A DNA stretch of 51,558 bases from Rhizophagus sp. LPA8_4_AMF (GCA_021464525.1 JADRCO010000122.1:1-51558), one strand, 5' to 3'; positions 12,038 to 26,100 are shown, counted from the stretch's first letter. Numbers and translations: made by a program. Notes: generated from the letters alone by a model not told the origin.

Positions 12038-13153
12038 TTACAACTTTGGTTTAGTTCTTGCAATAGTTGCAGTTATTAAACCTATTTTTTTCAAACAAAA
12101 AAGAATTAGTTTTAAGATGAGGTTAAAGAAAAATATTAATATTTACCTGATGGGTCACCCACGGGATAGTAAATATCAGTATCTTTTCCAGTATTTTTCA
12201 ATCCAAATCTATCAAGATCATAGGTAAAATAATGCTTATTTGGTAATTCATAATGAATAGAACTAAGTTGTTGAAATTTTTCTAAAGCAGTTTTAGCCAT
12301 AAGATATAAAGTTGCTTGCACCGAAGAACTATTGTCTGTAGCAAAAGTATCTAAAGTAATTTGTCTAATTGAATCAAAAATATCATCAAAAGGAATTTGT
12401 GAAATCAAAGATATATTAGAAATGTTATAAGTCCAAGTTACATCTACACTGGTTGAAAGGATACGGTCATTAGTCTCTTGAAGAGTTGTATCTATACATA
12501 AGAGAAAAAATAAGATAAAAGGATTTTATATAAACAGAATAGTAGACATTTAACCTAACATTTATCTCTTAAAAATCCGTAGAATGCTGAACCGGTAGTT
12601 TTTAACACCAATATATCCTTAAGGCCTGACTCAATTTCAACAGTCACATCTTTTGGTCCACCTTTCTTTGTAATAACGACTTTAGTGTTTCGAGTTTCCT
12701 CGCCATCTCTTAAAAAAGAATGATCATGTAATTTTCCATTAACAAGCATTCTTGTCCACTTATGTTTACTTATCCAAACATTAGCTTCGGATACATGAGA
12801 ATAAGTCGAAATAAAATGTTGTCCAATTTCTGTGGCAAAAACTTCAATACGATTAACATTAGATGATTGTTTAGCAAGAATATAAATAGTATTTTTCATC
12901 GTATCCGTTGCGACAATGTGCGAATTATCAGCTTTTGTATAAGAGTCGGCAAAGTCGCCTTCTAAAAGAACACGAATCTATTTAAACAAAATATATTATT
13001 ATATTAACTTGCTTTGAGCACCTAATACAACCAAAATAATTTATGCATTACCGTAAGTTCTACAATTTCATGCCATTTGCCCGTACGTATAACCTTAACT
13101 AATCTAACTCGATCTTTTCCATAACTTTGTTCTTTAAGAAACACTCCAGACAT
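12038..13153 (-). CDS. Uricase (urate oxidase), peroxisomal
   Basis: Four exons on the minus strand, 13052-13153, 12560-12977, 12147-12491 and 12038-12081, encode 302 residues, the usual family length. Uricase oxidises urate to 5-hydroxyisourate in purine breakdown. Signature stretches are present: a VRLVKV start, ADNSHIVATDT (catalytic Thr), HDHSFLRDG, FYGFLRDKYTTL (substrate Arg), SSVQATLYLM (substrate Gln) and NKHYFTYDL (catalytic His). The donor of the second intron lies inside an apparent TGT-TAG; using T|gttagg restores the conserved RDKYTTL. The last intron is needed to reach PSGLITATIAR and the stop. The protein ends PKL, a variant of the SKL-type peroxisomal signal. It is divergent from cactin over 141 bp. 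Confidence 0.95.
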
Positions 13154-13294
13154 ATTAGAAAAATTAAATCAATCAAATCAACTCGTAAACTAGATAAATG
13201 ATGATCCTCAAACATTATCACATGATATTTTATTATTATGGATTTATGATCTTCATTTTAATAATTGACGAATTTTCTTAATTTTAAAATTATA
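13154..13294. promoter_or_regulatory. Divergent promoter region, uricase / cactin
   Basis: Only 141 bp separate the start codons of two genes transcribed away from each other, so both promoters and 5' leaders must lie here or overlap the genes. The sequence is AT-rich. No defined TATA box or factor site was recognised with confidence. Confidence 0.5.
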
Positions 13295-16200
13295 ATGTCT
13301 TCACACTATCCCTCGTACCCCAGAAGATATTCACCAGACGATGAGGGTAGGAAACGTCGCAACAGATATTCTGACGAAGAAGACAGGAAACGTCGTAATA
13401 GATATTCTGACGAAGAGGAGGACAGGAAACGTCGTAATAGATATTCTGACGAAGAGGAGGACAGGAAACGTCGTAATAGACATTCTGACGAAGAGGAGGA
13501 CAGAAGACTACGTAATAGATATTCTGTAGAAGAGGAGGACAGGAAACGTCGTAATAGACATTCTGACGAAGAGGAGGACAGAAGACTACGTAATAGATAT
13601 TCTGTAGAAGAGGAGGACAGGAAACGTCGTAATAGACATTCTGACGAAGAGGAGGACAGAAGACTACGTAATAGATATTCTGTAGAAGAGGATAAGAAGC
13701 ATCATAGTAGATATTCTGTAGAAGAGGATAAGAAGCATCGTAGTAGATATTCTGAAGAAGAGGGTAGGAGACACCGTAATAGATCCTCTGACGAAGAGCA
13801 AGAGAGAAAATATCGAAATGAATATACTGACGAGGAGGAGAAAAGACATCGTGATAGATATTCTGACGAGGAGGACAGGAAACGTCGTAATAGATATTCT
13901 GACGAGGAGGACAGAAGACATCGTAACAGATATTCTGACGAGGAGGAGAGAAGACATCGTGATAGATCTTCTGACGAGGAGGAGAGAGGGCACAGTAGAT
14001 CATTCAAAAGAAGATATTCATCCGAGAAAGAAAAGGAAAGAAAGCATCGTAGATCATCTGAGGAGGGAGAGGAAAGGAGACATCACAAATCAACCGAGGA
14101 AGAAGAGGAAAGGAAACGAAAAAAGAAATCAAAAAAAGCGAAAAAAGAGTCGAAAAAACACAAAAGAGTATGTAATTATGGGTAGCTATTATTAAATTTG
14201 TTAATTTTTCATATTTTGATTTTATGATCTATACCCAATTTATAATTAATTAACTGTCTTTATAGGAACATAAAGCAGATCAATTTTCATTTATAGATTT
14301 GTCGATTTATTCAAACAACGACAATCCATTTAATGACGCTAATTTAGGAGAAAAATTCGTATGGACTAAAAAGAAAGATCGCGAGAAGAAATTGGGATTA
14401 ACTCCTGAGGAGATTTTACGTCAAGAACAACAACGTCGTGAAGAAACACAGGTTGAGTCCTTTTCGAATCCATTAAGAATTTACATATTATCGGTATTTT
14501 CTAAAAATTATTTTTTATTTCATTATTTCACATATCTTTGTTATTAATAGCTCGAACTTGAAAAATTGAAAAAGAGGAGAATAGAACGTGAAATAGAACA
14601 GCAACTAAGAGACGAAGAACTTGTAATTATTTAGCTCTCACTTGTCCATTTATATTCTTTAGTATTGTTATTAACAAATTTATCATTTATAGTCACGGAT
14701 GCAACGTGAGACTGAAATCGCATCTATGGGCGATTGGGCAGCTAAAGAAGATGAAGTAAAATTTAATTCAATTTATCTGCGAAAAAAAATTCATTTAATT
14801 GATTACTAAGTGGTTTTCCTTTCTCTATTCACTAGTTTCATCTTCAACAAGCAAAGCGCCGCGCAGAAATTCGTATCAAGGAAAGTCGAGCAAAACCAAT
14901 AGACATTCTTGCTATCAACCTGCGATTGGCTGATGAAAATGAAGATGTGGATGAAGCTTTGGAAATTGATATAGACGAGCCTTACACTATTTTTGAGGTA
15001 AATATAATCACGAATGTAAAATTGGAAAATTCACAATTTAACATAATTTTATGGTCATAGAATTTAAATTTGCAAGAAGTTGAAGAATTACATCAAGACA
15101 TTCAGAAATATTTAAGCCTTGAGAAAAATCCGAATAATCTCGATTTCTGGAGAGTAAGTATTATTAATACAAAGGTTTATTGACCTTCTTTATTTGAATT
15201 GTATCTAAAAAATATTTTCCTATATAGGCAATGATTGTAGTATGTGATAACAAGCTTTCTGAACTTCAAGAAGAAAAAAATCTTACTGGCAACGTTACCG
15301 CCGTTGTTAAAGATGACATTAATAAATTATTGGCTGGTAAAACTTATGAACAATTAAACAAACTGCAAAGTCAAATTCAACAAAAGTTATCTGGACAAGA
15401 AGCTGTGGAAGTTGAATACTGGGAACAGCAATTAAAAACTATAACTGTTTGGAAAGCAAAGGCTAAGTTAAAAGCAATGCATGAAATTGTGTTGCAAAAA
15501 AGATTGGAGCAACTAAGGAGAAAACAGAGACAGGAGGCTATAAAAGTACAGGAAGAATTAGAGACAGCACTTGCATCACATAGTGTGCAGATTAAAGCGG
15601 AAGGGCAAGAGACTATTGACAATGATGCAATAGAGGAAGAGGATTATTCTTTGATTGAGGAATATGATAAATCAATGAGCCCAAGACCTTTTGACAAATT
15701 ACCCAGAGAAGATAAACAATGTGAAATTGTTGATCTTGGCGAAGATATGAAATCATTGGTAAGTAATTTTAAAAGAAGAAAATTTATAAAATTTTTAATA
15801 CTGTGCTTATTTTTAATTTTATTTAAAGAGAGAAAAACGTAAAGAGGTTCTTCGTAATCAATTTATTCCTATGAAAGTTCAGCAAAAGAAACCTACCGTG
15901 GAGGAGGAGGAAGAATCATTAGTAAGTGTAATTCGAGCTATTTTATATATTATTGATTTTCTAAATTATTTGATATATATATATAGGTTTCAAAAGTATT
16001 GTATGAGCGAGAAGCTGCTAAAGATTTGGATGAAGATGAAGCTATATTTAATATAGAAGAAGAATTAGCTAAAACGGTGAATTTTCAATTTTATATAATC
16101 AATTTTTAAACCAGCCTTTAAATTTACTTATTAACCAATTTATTTAGACATATTTATGGCAAGATAAATATCGTCCAAGGAAACCACGATATTTCAATCG

Positions 16201-16601
16201 TGTTCATACAGGTTACGAATGGAATAAATATAACCAAACTCATTATGATAGCGATAATCCACCTCCAAAAGTTGTTCAAGGATACAAATTTAATATATTT
16301 TATCCGGATTTAATTGATAAATCAAAAGCACCAACATATAAAATTGAAAGAGAACCTGGAAACAATGATACAGTCTTGATCAGATTTTTGGCAGGACCTC
16401 CTTATGAAGTATGTATGAAGTTTATTTTAAGATTGATAACTTAGATATTTTAAAAACTTATCTTCTATCATTTAGGATATTGCTTTTCGTATTGTTAATC
16501 GTGAATGGGAATATTCTCATAAAAAAGGCTTTAAATCAAGTTTTGATCGTGGAGTTTTACAGCTACATTTCCATTTTAAACGTCATTATTACCGTCGTTG
16601 A
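13295..16601 (+). CDS. Cactin, spliceosome-associated protein with long RS/acidic repeat
   Basis: Eleven in-frame exons were placed: 13295-14167, 14266-14451, 14551-14622, 14693-14755, 14836-14997, 15061-15153, 15228-15758, 15829-15921, 15987-16076, 16148-16408 and 16476-16601. They give 849 residues. Cactin is a conserved nuclear protein of the late spliceosome that supports exon ligation and gene silencing. The family is identified by the mid region (NPFNDANLGEKFVW, the charged helices following it, and NLDFWRAM) and by the C-terminal domain running from about YLWQDKYRPRKPRYFNR to the terminal FHFKRHYYRR. Residues about 12-245 consist of about 18 tandem units of 12-13 residues of the type NRYSDEEEDRKRR, which alternate acidic and Arg/Ser-rich blocks. 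The start is the first ATG; the upstream in-frame extension has no ATG. The repeat-rich head is longer than in most cactins. Confidence 0.94.
13330..14003 (+). repeat. Coding minisatellite in cactin exon 1
   Basis: Units of 36-39 bp encode NRYSDEEEDRKRR-like peptides. Within 13480-13680 a 78-bp double unit is repeated nearly exactly (units ending ..RHS and ..RYS alternate), which indicates recent unequal exchange or slippage. The array also leaves long open frames on the opposite strand and in other phases; these are by-products of the repeat. Confidence 0.9.
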
Positions 16602-17103
16602 AAAATAAAGCCGAAAGAATCATTAAATTCAGTATCTCTCGAATACTAAGCTATTTTTTTTCATAAATTAATGTATTTCATAAGAATAAAAAAAAAATTT
16701 CAAATAGTACATTCATAATTGATGCAAATTTCAGATAATCATAAGAAAATTGTTAAATGTGAAGTTTAATTTATTTGAACAATAAATTTATCTAGTACTG
16801 ATTCTTATCTCAATCGCTTTGCCAGTAATTGCTACATTGAATAGATGTTACAACTGATATTAAATAGTGAACGTTACTAATTATATTTTGATTAGGAATA
16901 TGCGGGTGGTTAATAAATTAATTTCCGTATTATATAAATAATATAATAAACGATAATTTCAAAATTTCTAGTGTATAATATTGTACAATTCTAATGTTTT
17001 CTTAAACTAAGTAAAGCATTCTTGTATTCATAAATCGATAATTAAAATCTCGTACACAAATTTGTATTACCATGCACACACAACATGATGGTAATTTCCT
17101 CAA
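16602..17103. other. Intergenic spacer between convergent cactin and TOR genes
   Basis: Tail-to-tail spacer of 502 bp holding both 3' untranslated regions. AATAAA-like signals occur near 16605, 16684 and 16780. No open frame or RNA gene was seen. Confidence 0.5.
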
Positions 17104-20100
17104 TTACCAGAAGGCACACCTATAAATTTTTGGTAAAGTTAGCAAAGTATGTATAATAAAAGAATAGACGAATATAAGACTTAATATATTACCATCCGAT
17201 ATAGCATTGACACAGATTCTCAACTGAAATTGCTTGTTGAATTAATTTTTCAACTTGTGAAGGCACATCTAATACTTGATTCGGTTTAAAATCTTTGCCT
17301 ACAATTAATTATTAATGAGAATTACTATTTATAATTATTTAGATATAAATTCTTTTAGGCCATTCCTAACCTGTTAACTTATTTGATATACGATTAATTA
17401 TATCACGGGCACGACGATTGCTTGAACCTGCTACTGTATGCATGTTTTCGCCATCTTGTAAAGTAAAATAGCATTAATAAGTAACTCAATTATAATATTA
17501 AGAAATATAAGGTAAACAAAGATCACCTTGTCTTGGACTTGGATTAGCCATAATTCTCCAATTTATTAAAGGATCATGTACGAAAGCCTCAAGAACAGCC
17601 ATTAAACTTTCCTTGTTCTTTCGTAATACACTCATCACGGCTTCACATGTTGTACGGAAATTCCCTTCTATACCACTTACTTCCATTGCATTAACTAACA
17701 TGCGCGTTAAACGGAATGGAATTTTTTCTGGATATTTTTCACGAGTCATCGCAACCTATGATAGAAAGGATTTAGTAATATAACCATAACACATTTAACA
17801 GTATATTATATACATATGTTTTATTGAAAATGTACCTCGAAACAATCACCAAAATCAATATGCACAATCTTCCCTGTATAACGATCAAGCATGATATTTG
17901 ATGGATGTCTATCTCCTAATCCAAGGATATAGCCAACCATTGACATTAGAGCTAAGGATCGAGTATAATTAGTACGTCTCTCTAACCATGCCTCAGAGTT
18001 TTTACTCTTAAGCCATAAAACTTTATATAGATCTTGGCCTGTTGTATTAGCTAGAGCAAATTCGAACACTTCCACTTTTTCAATTATAGTGCATTGATCA
18101 TAATCGGGTGCCATCTGCATAGGATGTTATAAATTTGTATTATAAAATAAATAAAATAAAATAAAATTAAACAAATATAACTAACATACCTGTAACATTA
18201 AACGATGTTCTATATTAAGGAGGATTTTTTTGCTCTCACGATAATCGCGTATTAGAGCGTGAAGAGTGTCACAATTTGGTACCCATCCTAAAAGACCGAT
18301 GTTAGGTGTGAGAGGAGTAACAGTATATCTTTGAATGTGTAAATGTCTCTTAAATGTCTCAGAGTCAACGGAGAGGAGAGTATTAACCAAGCCGAATAAT
18401 TGCATTACACGTTCGTCTTGTCGTAAATCTTCGTGACCTATTAAATATAATAAAGTATTATAAATAATTATTCGTAGATAATTATAAATAAAAAACACGA
18501 CTATTACCTTTTAACAAGAATTGATATTCTTTGCCATCATTACCAATCAAATTTAGTTTTCTAGGGCGCTGTTTAGAAGAAATAATATTGACTGTAGATA
18601 TAAAACTTGCTATTTTGGTTACAGGTTCTCCGCTTTTGTATGTACCTAAAAACAATTCGGAAATTTATAAATAAAAAAATTTTGTAAAGTGTTATAAAAA
18701 ATTTATAAAACAACCTGGAACTGCTAGTTCTAAATCTCTTGCTGCGAGTAATTTCGGAGAAACGTATTGAAGTTCAAGGGTAGTAATAGTTCCAACTTGT
18801 GCAGTTATTTTTTTAAACATCTAATTTTTGTGTTTATAAATGAGTAATATAAATTATAAATATTGAAATATCTTAATGAAGATAAAAGAAAAACCTTACC
18901 TCGTGATAGATTTGCCAGGCTTGAGATAAGAAAGTCATATCTCCCGTTTGCTTGTATTTCTTACACCATCCACCAGCTTCTTGAAGTTCTCTTCCATATG
19001 CTTGTACAAAAGCTACTTCTCGCAAAGTTTCAGGACCACGATCAAGGCGTTCCTGCAATTCATCCAATATGTTGAACATAGCTTCGAAGTTACGTTCAAT
19101 AAAGAATAGACGAGAGGCTTCTTCCAGGTTTTCCATCCATATCTCATGCCATAGAATCGCGACACGAATAAGTTCTTGACTAACGAGTAAAGCCTGGGAT
19201 GTTTGGCAGCATTGATTTGTTACGGAGAATAGCATTATTACGCAAATAATGATTATAAACATGTAAATACCTGATCGACGAGAACAGCACTATGTGCACG
19301 TAGTTTGTCCATAACTGATTCAGCAGCGGTTTGTCGATAAGAACTCGGAGATTTCGAAGCGACAGTAAGAGGATAAATCAAAGCCTGAGGATGCTCCTTT
19401 CCGACCTCGGCTAGCAAATCGTGAATAAGACGGCGCACTTGTTGATTTGGAGCGTGAATACGCGCAATAAGCTGCCGAATTTGTTTATATTATTATGAAA
19501 AAATATTAAAATAAAGGTATAAATAAAGATAACATTTATTGCATGAACAAACCTGTGGAATAACTTCAAGCCATGTATCGATATTGACACTGCTAAATCC
19601 TTCTTTAATAGCATTGCATACTTCTTCTTGATAGCCATATTTGAACCAAAGAGTAAGCAGCCGCAAAGTATCTTGTAAGCAATTTCCCCTTGAAAGAGCG
19701 ATTGATTTAAAGAAACCTACAAAAATGAACTAAAGTTCAGTAACAGAAATTTACAAAAAGGCTTTATATGATTACATTTGAACGATTATTTATACCCTGA
19801 ACAGATGGTACTACATAACGTAATACTTCTTGATGAATATCCCCGTTAACTTCTTCGGTGACTGCAATATTTTGATCGGCCGGTGTATTATTTTCGGTAG
19901 AATTAGATTTCTCATAAAAAGAAATGACCTCAAAATTTGCGAGAGCCCATGCATGCCAAGCTTTATACCATTCTTTATCATATTGTGTTGCGAGTAAATA
20001 TGATTGCAAGATATCTGGAATGGTTTCCTAAAAATTTTGCAATTAAGATATTAAGTAAATAATTAAATAAAATGTTCAATCTTTTAAACATACCCTATCC

Positions 20101-23100
20101 CAATCATCCTGTAGAACTTTCTGCCATTCTCCTTTCTTAAGGCAACAGCGTGCGAGTAAACCAGTGTTGCCGACTCGGTGATCATTAGACATTCTTGTCG
20201 TAAAGTCACGTAATAAGCCTAAAGCTTCTTCACGAACTCCACTAGCCCACATCCATTTTAATTGTGCGTAGACAACTTGCGGTGAAGCTCTCGCAAGAAT
20301 CTATATTCAAAAGATTATTACAATATAGCCAACAAAATCAAAAAAAAAATGAAATTTCGTTATATAATTAACATATAATTACCGATGAATGAATAATTTC
20401 CAATTTTTGATCGCCAACTAAAAGTTGTTTTAATGTTTTTTCCGCTAACTCAAGACGATCGCTCTTACGACATAAATTAGCGAATTTAATCCACATTTCC
20501 ATATTTTCCTTTGGTGAAATTACCAATGTGCGAACTTTGAGAATTTGTTGCCAAACATCCACGTTACGTTGGCACCCTTTAAGTCTACAATAATTTTATT
20601 TTATGAACATTAACAAATAATTAATCAACGTTACCAATACGAGCTTTTTTGTCCTCATTAATAAAATTTATCTAACTGCTTCTTAAAATAAACATATCTA
20701 CCTCTTCATCCAAGTTTTTCGGATGGTTGCCTGGCGATCAGGCTGATCTGCATATTGCTTGTATGTTATTATTTCTTCTAATTCCGCTAACATTTGAACA
20801 CGAACTACAACACTAACGAAAATTACAAATTAGATTAAGTAATTACATACGTTAATCAAAAAAGTCATATTATGTCGTGTCTGTTGGTACTTACTTGTAG
20901 GCTCGATTATAACTTTCACCAACAAGAGCTGTCAATTCTGTGTCTAATAAATCTCGAGTTTTGTCAATGTGTCGAACAGCCTCGGAATATTGATTCTTAT
21001 GTAAAGCAATAATAGCTTGATAGAATGGTCTATAATAGTTATCGGGCTTAATATTTTCAATGTAATCTTCCATTAAACTCCACTGGCCTAAAGACCATGC
21101 ACCAGCAGCTGCGAAAGTAGCCATTGACTTGCGATTTGTAATATCCGACTCAGGCCATTTTTCTTGGACAAGTTCGGAAAGCCCATCCCAATTACCCAGT
21201 GAGTGTAAGCAACGCATCACACCAAGAGTTGCTTCAAAATCATTTGGATCATCAGTTCGCCTTTTCTCATATGCTGTCAAAGCATCCTCCCAACGATTCA
21301 ACTTTTCGTACCAATTTTCTTTTAATTGCAAATCCTGTAAATTTGGATTCTGTTGTGCATGTGTAAGTATGCCTATGGCAGCATCTGGTAATTGTAGTTG
21401 ATTATTGATTTGAATCAATTTTTCAATTGTTTCTGTGGACGCTTCACTTATAAATTCCAATTCCTTATAGTGAAGGGCTTTAGCATACGCATGACAGTTT
21501 TCCGCATGATTACCAAGTGTTTTTATGTCAATAGGAAGAGGTTTATCATAATGTTCCATAAATTCAGCCAAATTTAAAATGGTCGAAACAATTTCTGCAG
21601 GAATATTTGGTGCTCTCAATGCAGACATCAAAGAACTTACTAATTCATCCTAAAATAATTTGAAGACAATCAGTAATAGTAAACCTAACGAATGCGATAT
21701 AAATTAATTACAAATTAAAATGTTAATTTTAGGTTGCCTTATATTGATAGTATAATTCAGACCAACAAGATATGAATCCTGCATTAAATAGTTCTCTCGC
21801 AAGTTGATGATAAACGCCAGCTAAACTTGCACACGCTCTAAGAGCATGTGATGGAGATTCTTTAAGTAATTCCACACTTAATCTACGTATCCATTCATGC
21901 CAATCATCTTTAGTAGATCTTTGAGAACATTCCCATGCATTTTTCAAATGCTGCTGGTTGACTGGCAATTTTTTAGCATTTGTTTCTGCTGCGGGTGTTT
22001 CTTCTGCTCTTGATTCATTAAATCTTTACCGAAATAATAATAATATATAAATGTAAATATGTAAAATAATGTTCCGTGTATTTTCATCTATTTATTATAA
22101 TATACCTTTCTTCGCTTCCAAATTCTTGCGGTAATGGTTCTCCTTTAAGAAGTTTCGATACCAGAATCTCATAATCATTATTTTGTATACGATGTTTCAG
22201 AATAACCTTATACGAGAATGTGATTAGACGATTAAATAAAATTTAAGCAAAAAAGTATTAAAAATAGTAAGAAAATATTTTTTTACTTTATTTATCATTG
22301 GAATAAATATAGCATAGTCCGATCCGAGTTGAAAAACAAGAGCGCAAAGCGTTTCCATTGCAGCTATCCTCAAATCACCATATGGAAGTGCTAACACACG
22401 AGCTAATGGATGAATTATTCTAGATGCATGATCCGAAAAATTAACTTTTTTGGACATTGAACCAATAGTTTGAACTGCTGCTTTGCGAAGTTGAAGTGGT
22501 ACATCTGGCTTCTCAAAAAGCTTAACAACAACAGGGATAACAAGATGCATATATTCCTCGATATTTGTACCAAATACTACAAGAGCATGCAATACTTTAA
22601 GAGTTGGCTGGCGCTTTTCACTCTTATCTTGGTCAAATATTTGTAACATTATAGGCAATAATACCGGCAAATGATTTTTAAATTCACCATCAAGAGCCTT
22701 GGCAATTTCTTCAACAAGGTTAATAATTGTTATCTGAATTGTGGAACTTGGATTCCAGAAATTCTCAACAAGAGCAAAAATATCGGAAAGATAATTCCTA
22801 ATGTGCTGTTGAACAATAGAAACCAGGATACCTAATTGCTGGAAATAGAATTCAAGCATGCCGGAGGGGCACGTACGCATCACTCCTAAGAACGCAGGTG
22901 TAATCTATTAAAAAATTTTTAGTGTCATTAATATAAACATAAACATGAACTATTATCATAATAATGAAAACCTACCTGTGGTAAGAAGGGAACACATTTC
23001 AAGCTTAATGTTTTGAAAATATACATTACAGCTTCAATAACAGCGGTGTGATGGGCATTTAATGAAGGATCTCGAAGAATTTTCATTAATGCATTAATAA

Positions 23101-26100
23101 CTACGGTTGGATAGTAATCTTCTGAAGAAGGCCCTAAACCTATCATTAAAAGTGTCACATCTGTATTTGTTGTTTTAGGATCCGATAACGAATCTTCGGA
23201 TGAAGCAATTGTTATCTAAATAGTATGTAAATCGATTAATAAAGTATAGAAGTATTTATAAATTAATAATTAATACAATTGATTATAGGCGATATATTAC
23301 CTTATGACGATAAGGATCTAATGCTCCGAGAATTCCCACTAATTTAACAGTTTCGCGCCTAATGGAAGGTGACTGTTCAGTCTTTAAAATGTTGATTAGA
23401 ATAGAAAGTAATTGAGGATATTTTTGATATGGCTCAATTACAAAACCGGTGTTGCTTGTAAGTTGTCCCAAAGTTTTAAGTGCAGCGTCTCGTTTTACCG
23501 TTGAACTTTGATCTTGGAGAGCATCAATTATCAAAGGCATCAAATTATCCAAATATGGTGTTAAATCTTCACCTCCAACTCGCGCTAACTCACCAAGTGC
23601 AGCTAATACACTTGATGCTACAGCGGGATTTGGATCACGAGATCTCGGTAAAAGGGCCTTTAATATCGATTCTACATAAGGTTTTATTAACCTTTGTGAA
23701 GCCGAGACTAAAAGACTCAACAATCGTGCACTTTCTTCTTTATTACGGCTATAAAGAAAAAAAATAATTAGAACAGATTACAATAAAATAAATAATATTA
23801 GAAAAGCATATATAACTGATTTTTTATATTCTCACCTCACGCTGGAGTATTCTAGCTCCGTAAGAAGCTGGATGAGTGTTTTACGTAACGATGGCATTAC
23901 GTATGCTGGATTATGGGAAGCAAGACGACCTATAATGGTAATTGTAATTTCTCGAATGGTAAAAATTTCATCATTCAACGCAAGGAACAACGATCGAATA
24001 TTTTCAGCTTGTGCCAAGTGTTTATCAAATCTCTCATTGAGATTTTTCAACACAGTTTCTCTAATATTCGGATCTGAATTAACAAAGAAATATTAAAAAC
24101 AAAAAAAAAAAAATATTATTTAATCCAAAATAATCAATTTTCTTTAATACCAGGATCTGCAACACCAACTGTTAAAAGCTTTTCCAATACTTCATTAACT
24201 ACTAAAATAGCGTGATTGCTAGTTTGGTCCAATATTTGATCTCGAGCAAATAACTGACAGCAAGTCAATGCAGCTGCTTCTCGTACTCCATGGTTATCTT
24301 GCTCAAGATACCGAACTACACAGTCTCTTACAAACTCATTTAAAATATGGCCTTCAAAATTGAAACTCCCGAGTGTCTTAAGAGCTAATGTTACCGTCTC
24401 TACATCTTTCATTTCTGATATATCAGTTTTAAGGTGACGTCTTAAGTCAGGTCCTTCGGATGCAGGTGATCCAGGGGCACGAAATGTTTGTCCGCTAAGG
24501 ATTGTAGATAACGTATTCAGAAGACGTTCTATTTAATTGTAAAACAAATATATTTTAATAAGAATAGAAAGAACATAATCATAATAATAAAAAATTTGGA
24601 ATAAAACCTTGAATGTTCGGTAACAAAGGAGGAATAAATACGGCCAGCTCCATTAAAGCTTGTCGCAATGGTTCACTTAATCCACATACAAACATTAAAT
24701 CCAACAGTTCATGCATATGCATGGTAAGTGCCTGACCAACAGCACGTGCTAACATCCCAATACATTGAAATAATGGAGCTTCGTTACCGCCGCGGTTTCG
24801 TGTCTTAGGTGTAAGCCCTTCCTTAATATTGCTTAATATGCCATCTAAATATGGACCTATATTACTACCCACGGCTATAGCCACTTGTCCTATAGCAATA
24901 AAGGCTAATTTATAATATTATTACTTAGTTATAAAAATTCCAAAATAGGGACATCCTTATTGAATAAATCATACGTACATATAGATCTGTCTCTGTCTTT
25001 TTTGAGTTGTGCTAATAAATATAGCATGCATTTGTGAACATATGTAGCGACAAATTCCTTATTGTCAAATTCTGCAAGAACCGGTATTAAAGAAATCACA
25101 GTTCTCCGAATAAGACCATCACGATGATCTTTATAGCGAAGCACAGTTTCACACACATTCTTATACCTTTCATGCATAAACTGGTAATTAAAATTTGCGG
25201 AAAAAAATCAATAAACTTAATTAACTGTAAGAGAAGTATTAGTTTAGAAAAGTAACGAACCGATTTTGCATGATGTAATAATTCTCGATACGCTAATAAT
25301 GCCCCATGTATTTGATCAGCATTACCGGGCTTTAAATTTCTTGATGCTTCATCATATATTTTTGTATACCATTGAATCCTCATTGAACTTTCACGCTCAT
25401 ATACAATTTTCAAACATGCGCTTAAAGTCTCTGCAGAAGCCTCTCGAATTATCTGTTTTTGATCTCGTAATCCAACCCATATATTGTCCAAAATTGATGA
25501 TACATAAGTATATATTAAAGTTGGCGCGTTTTGCGCTAATTCTCGTAATACAAGGGCAGCAGCATACCGACGCGATTCATTTCGGTCACCTTATATAAAT
25601 ATTATTTTAATATTATATGTGTAGTATAAATTCGATCTATCCGTCTCCTACCTTGCAAATACTCCAAGGCTGTATTTACTTCTCGCGACACAAATATAGC
25701 TGTTACGGCACCACTTGGCGCAGCCAGCTTGCCTAATGCTTTAGATGCTAAAATCATTATTTGTTGATCTCCGCTTGGAAGAACCATTTTCAAGTAATTC
25801 GTAAAACGGGAAAGAGTTGTCGTTTCGATATTATTATTTATCAACGAGTCTGGGAGAAAATAATTATAGTTTCATGAAAACTTCCAAGTCGCTAACAGAT
25901 TAATTACCAAAGTAACTTTTACATACCAATAGCAAGAATGCCACCAATTTTGTCTGGAGTATCTCCCTGCATCAATTCAAAAATTCGCTTATTGGCTTCA
26001 TTTAATAAATTAGGTTGTCCTTCGACCTATTTTCAAAAAAAACGTGTTATTATTTATCAAAATCGTGCTCGATAAATAAATAAATAAATAAAAGTCTAAA

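Noticed and set aside
11982-12227. 81-codon plus-strand frame
   Set aside because: Overlaps the last two uricase exons on the opposite strand; the conserved uricase reading explains this DNA.
12555-12570. Apparent in-frame stop (TGT-TAG) in uricase, suggesting a pseudogene
   Set aside because: Using the gttagg donor three bases earlier removes the stop and restores the conserved RDKYTTL sequence.
13290-14003. Long open frame of 237 codons on the minus strand opposite cactin
   Set aside because: It mirrors the tandem repeat of cactin exon 1 and has no independent protein character; repeats of codon-multiple length open several frames at once.
17190-17200. TOR protein truncated at CYIGW
   Set aside because: A short intron and a 16-nt final exon complete the conserved C-terminus.
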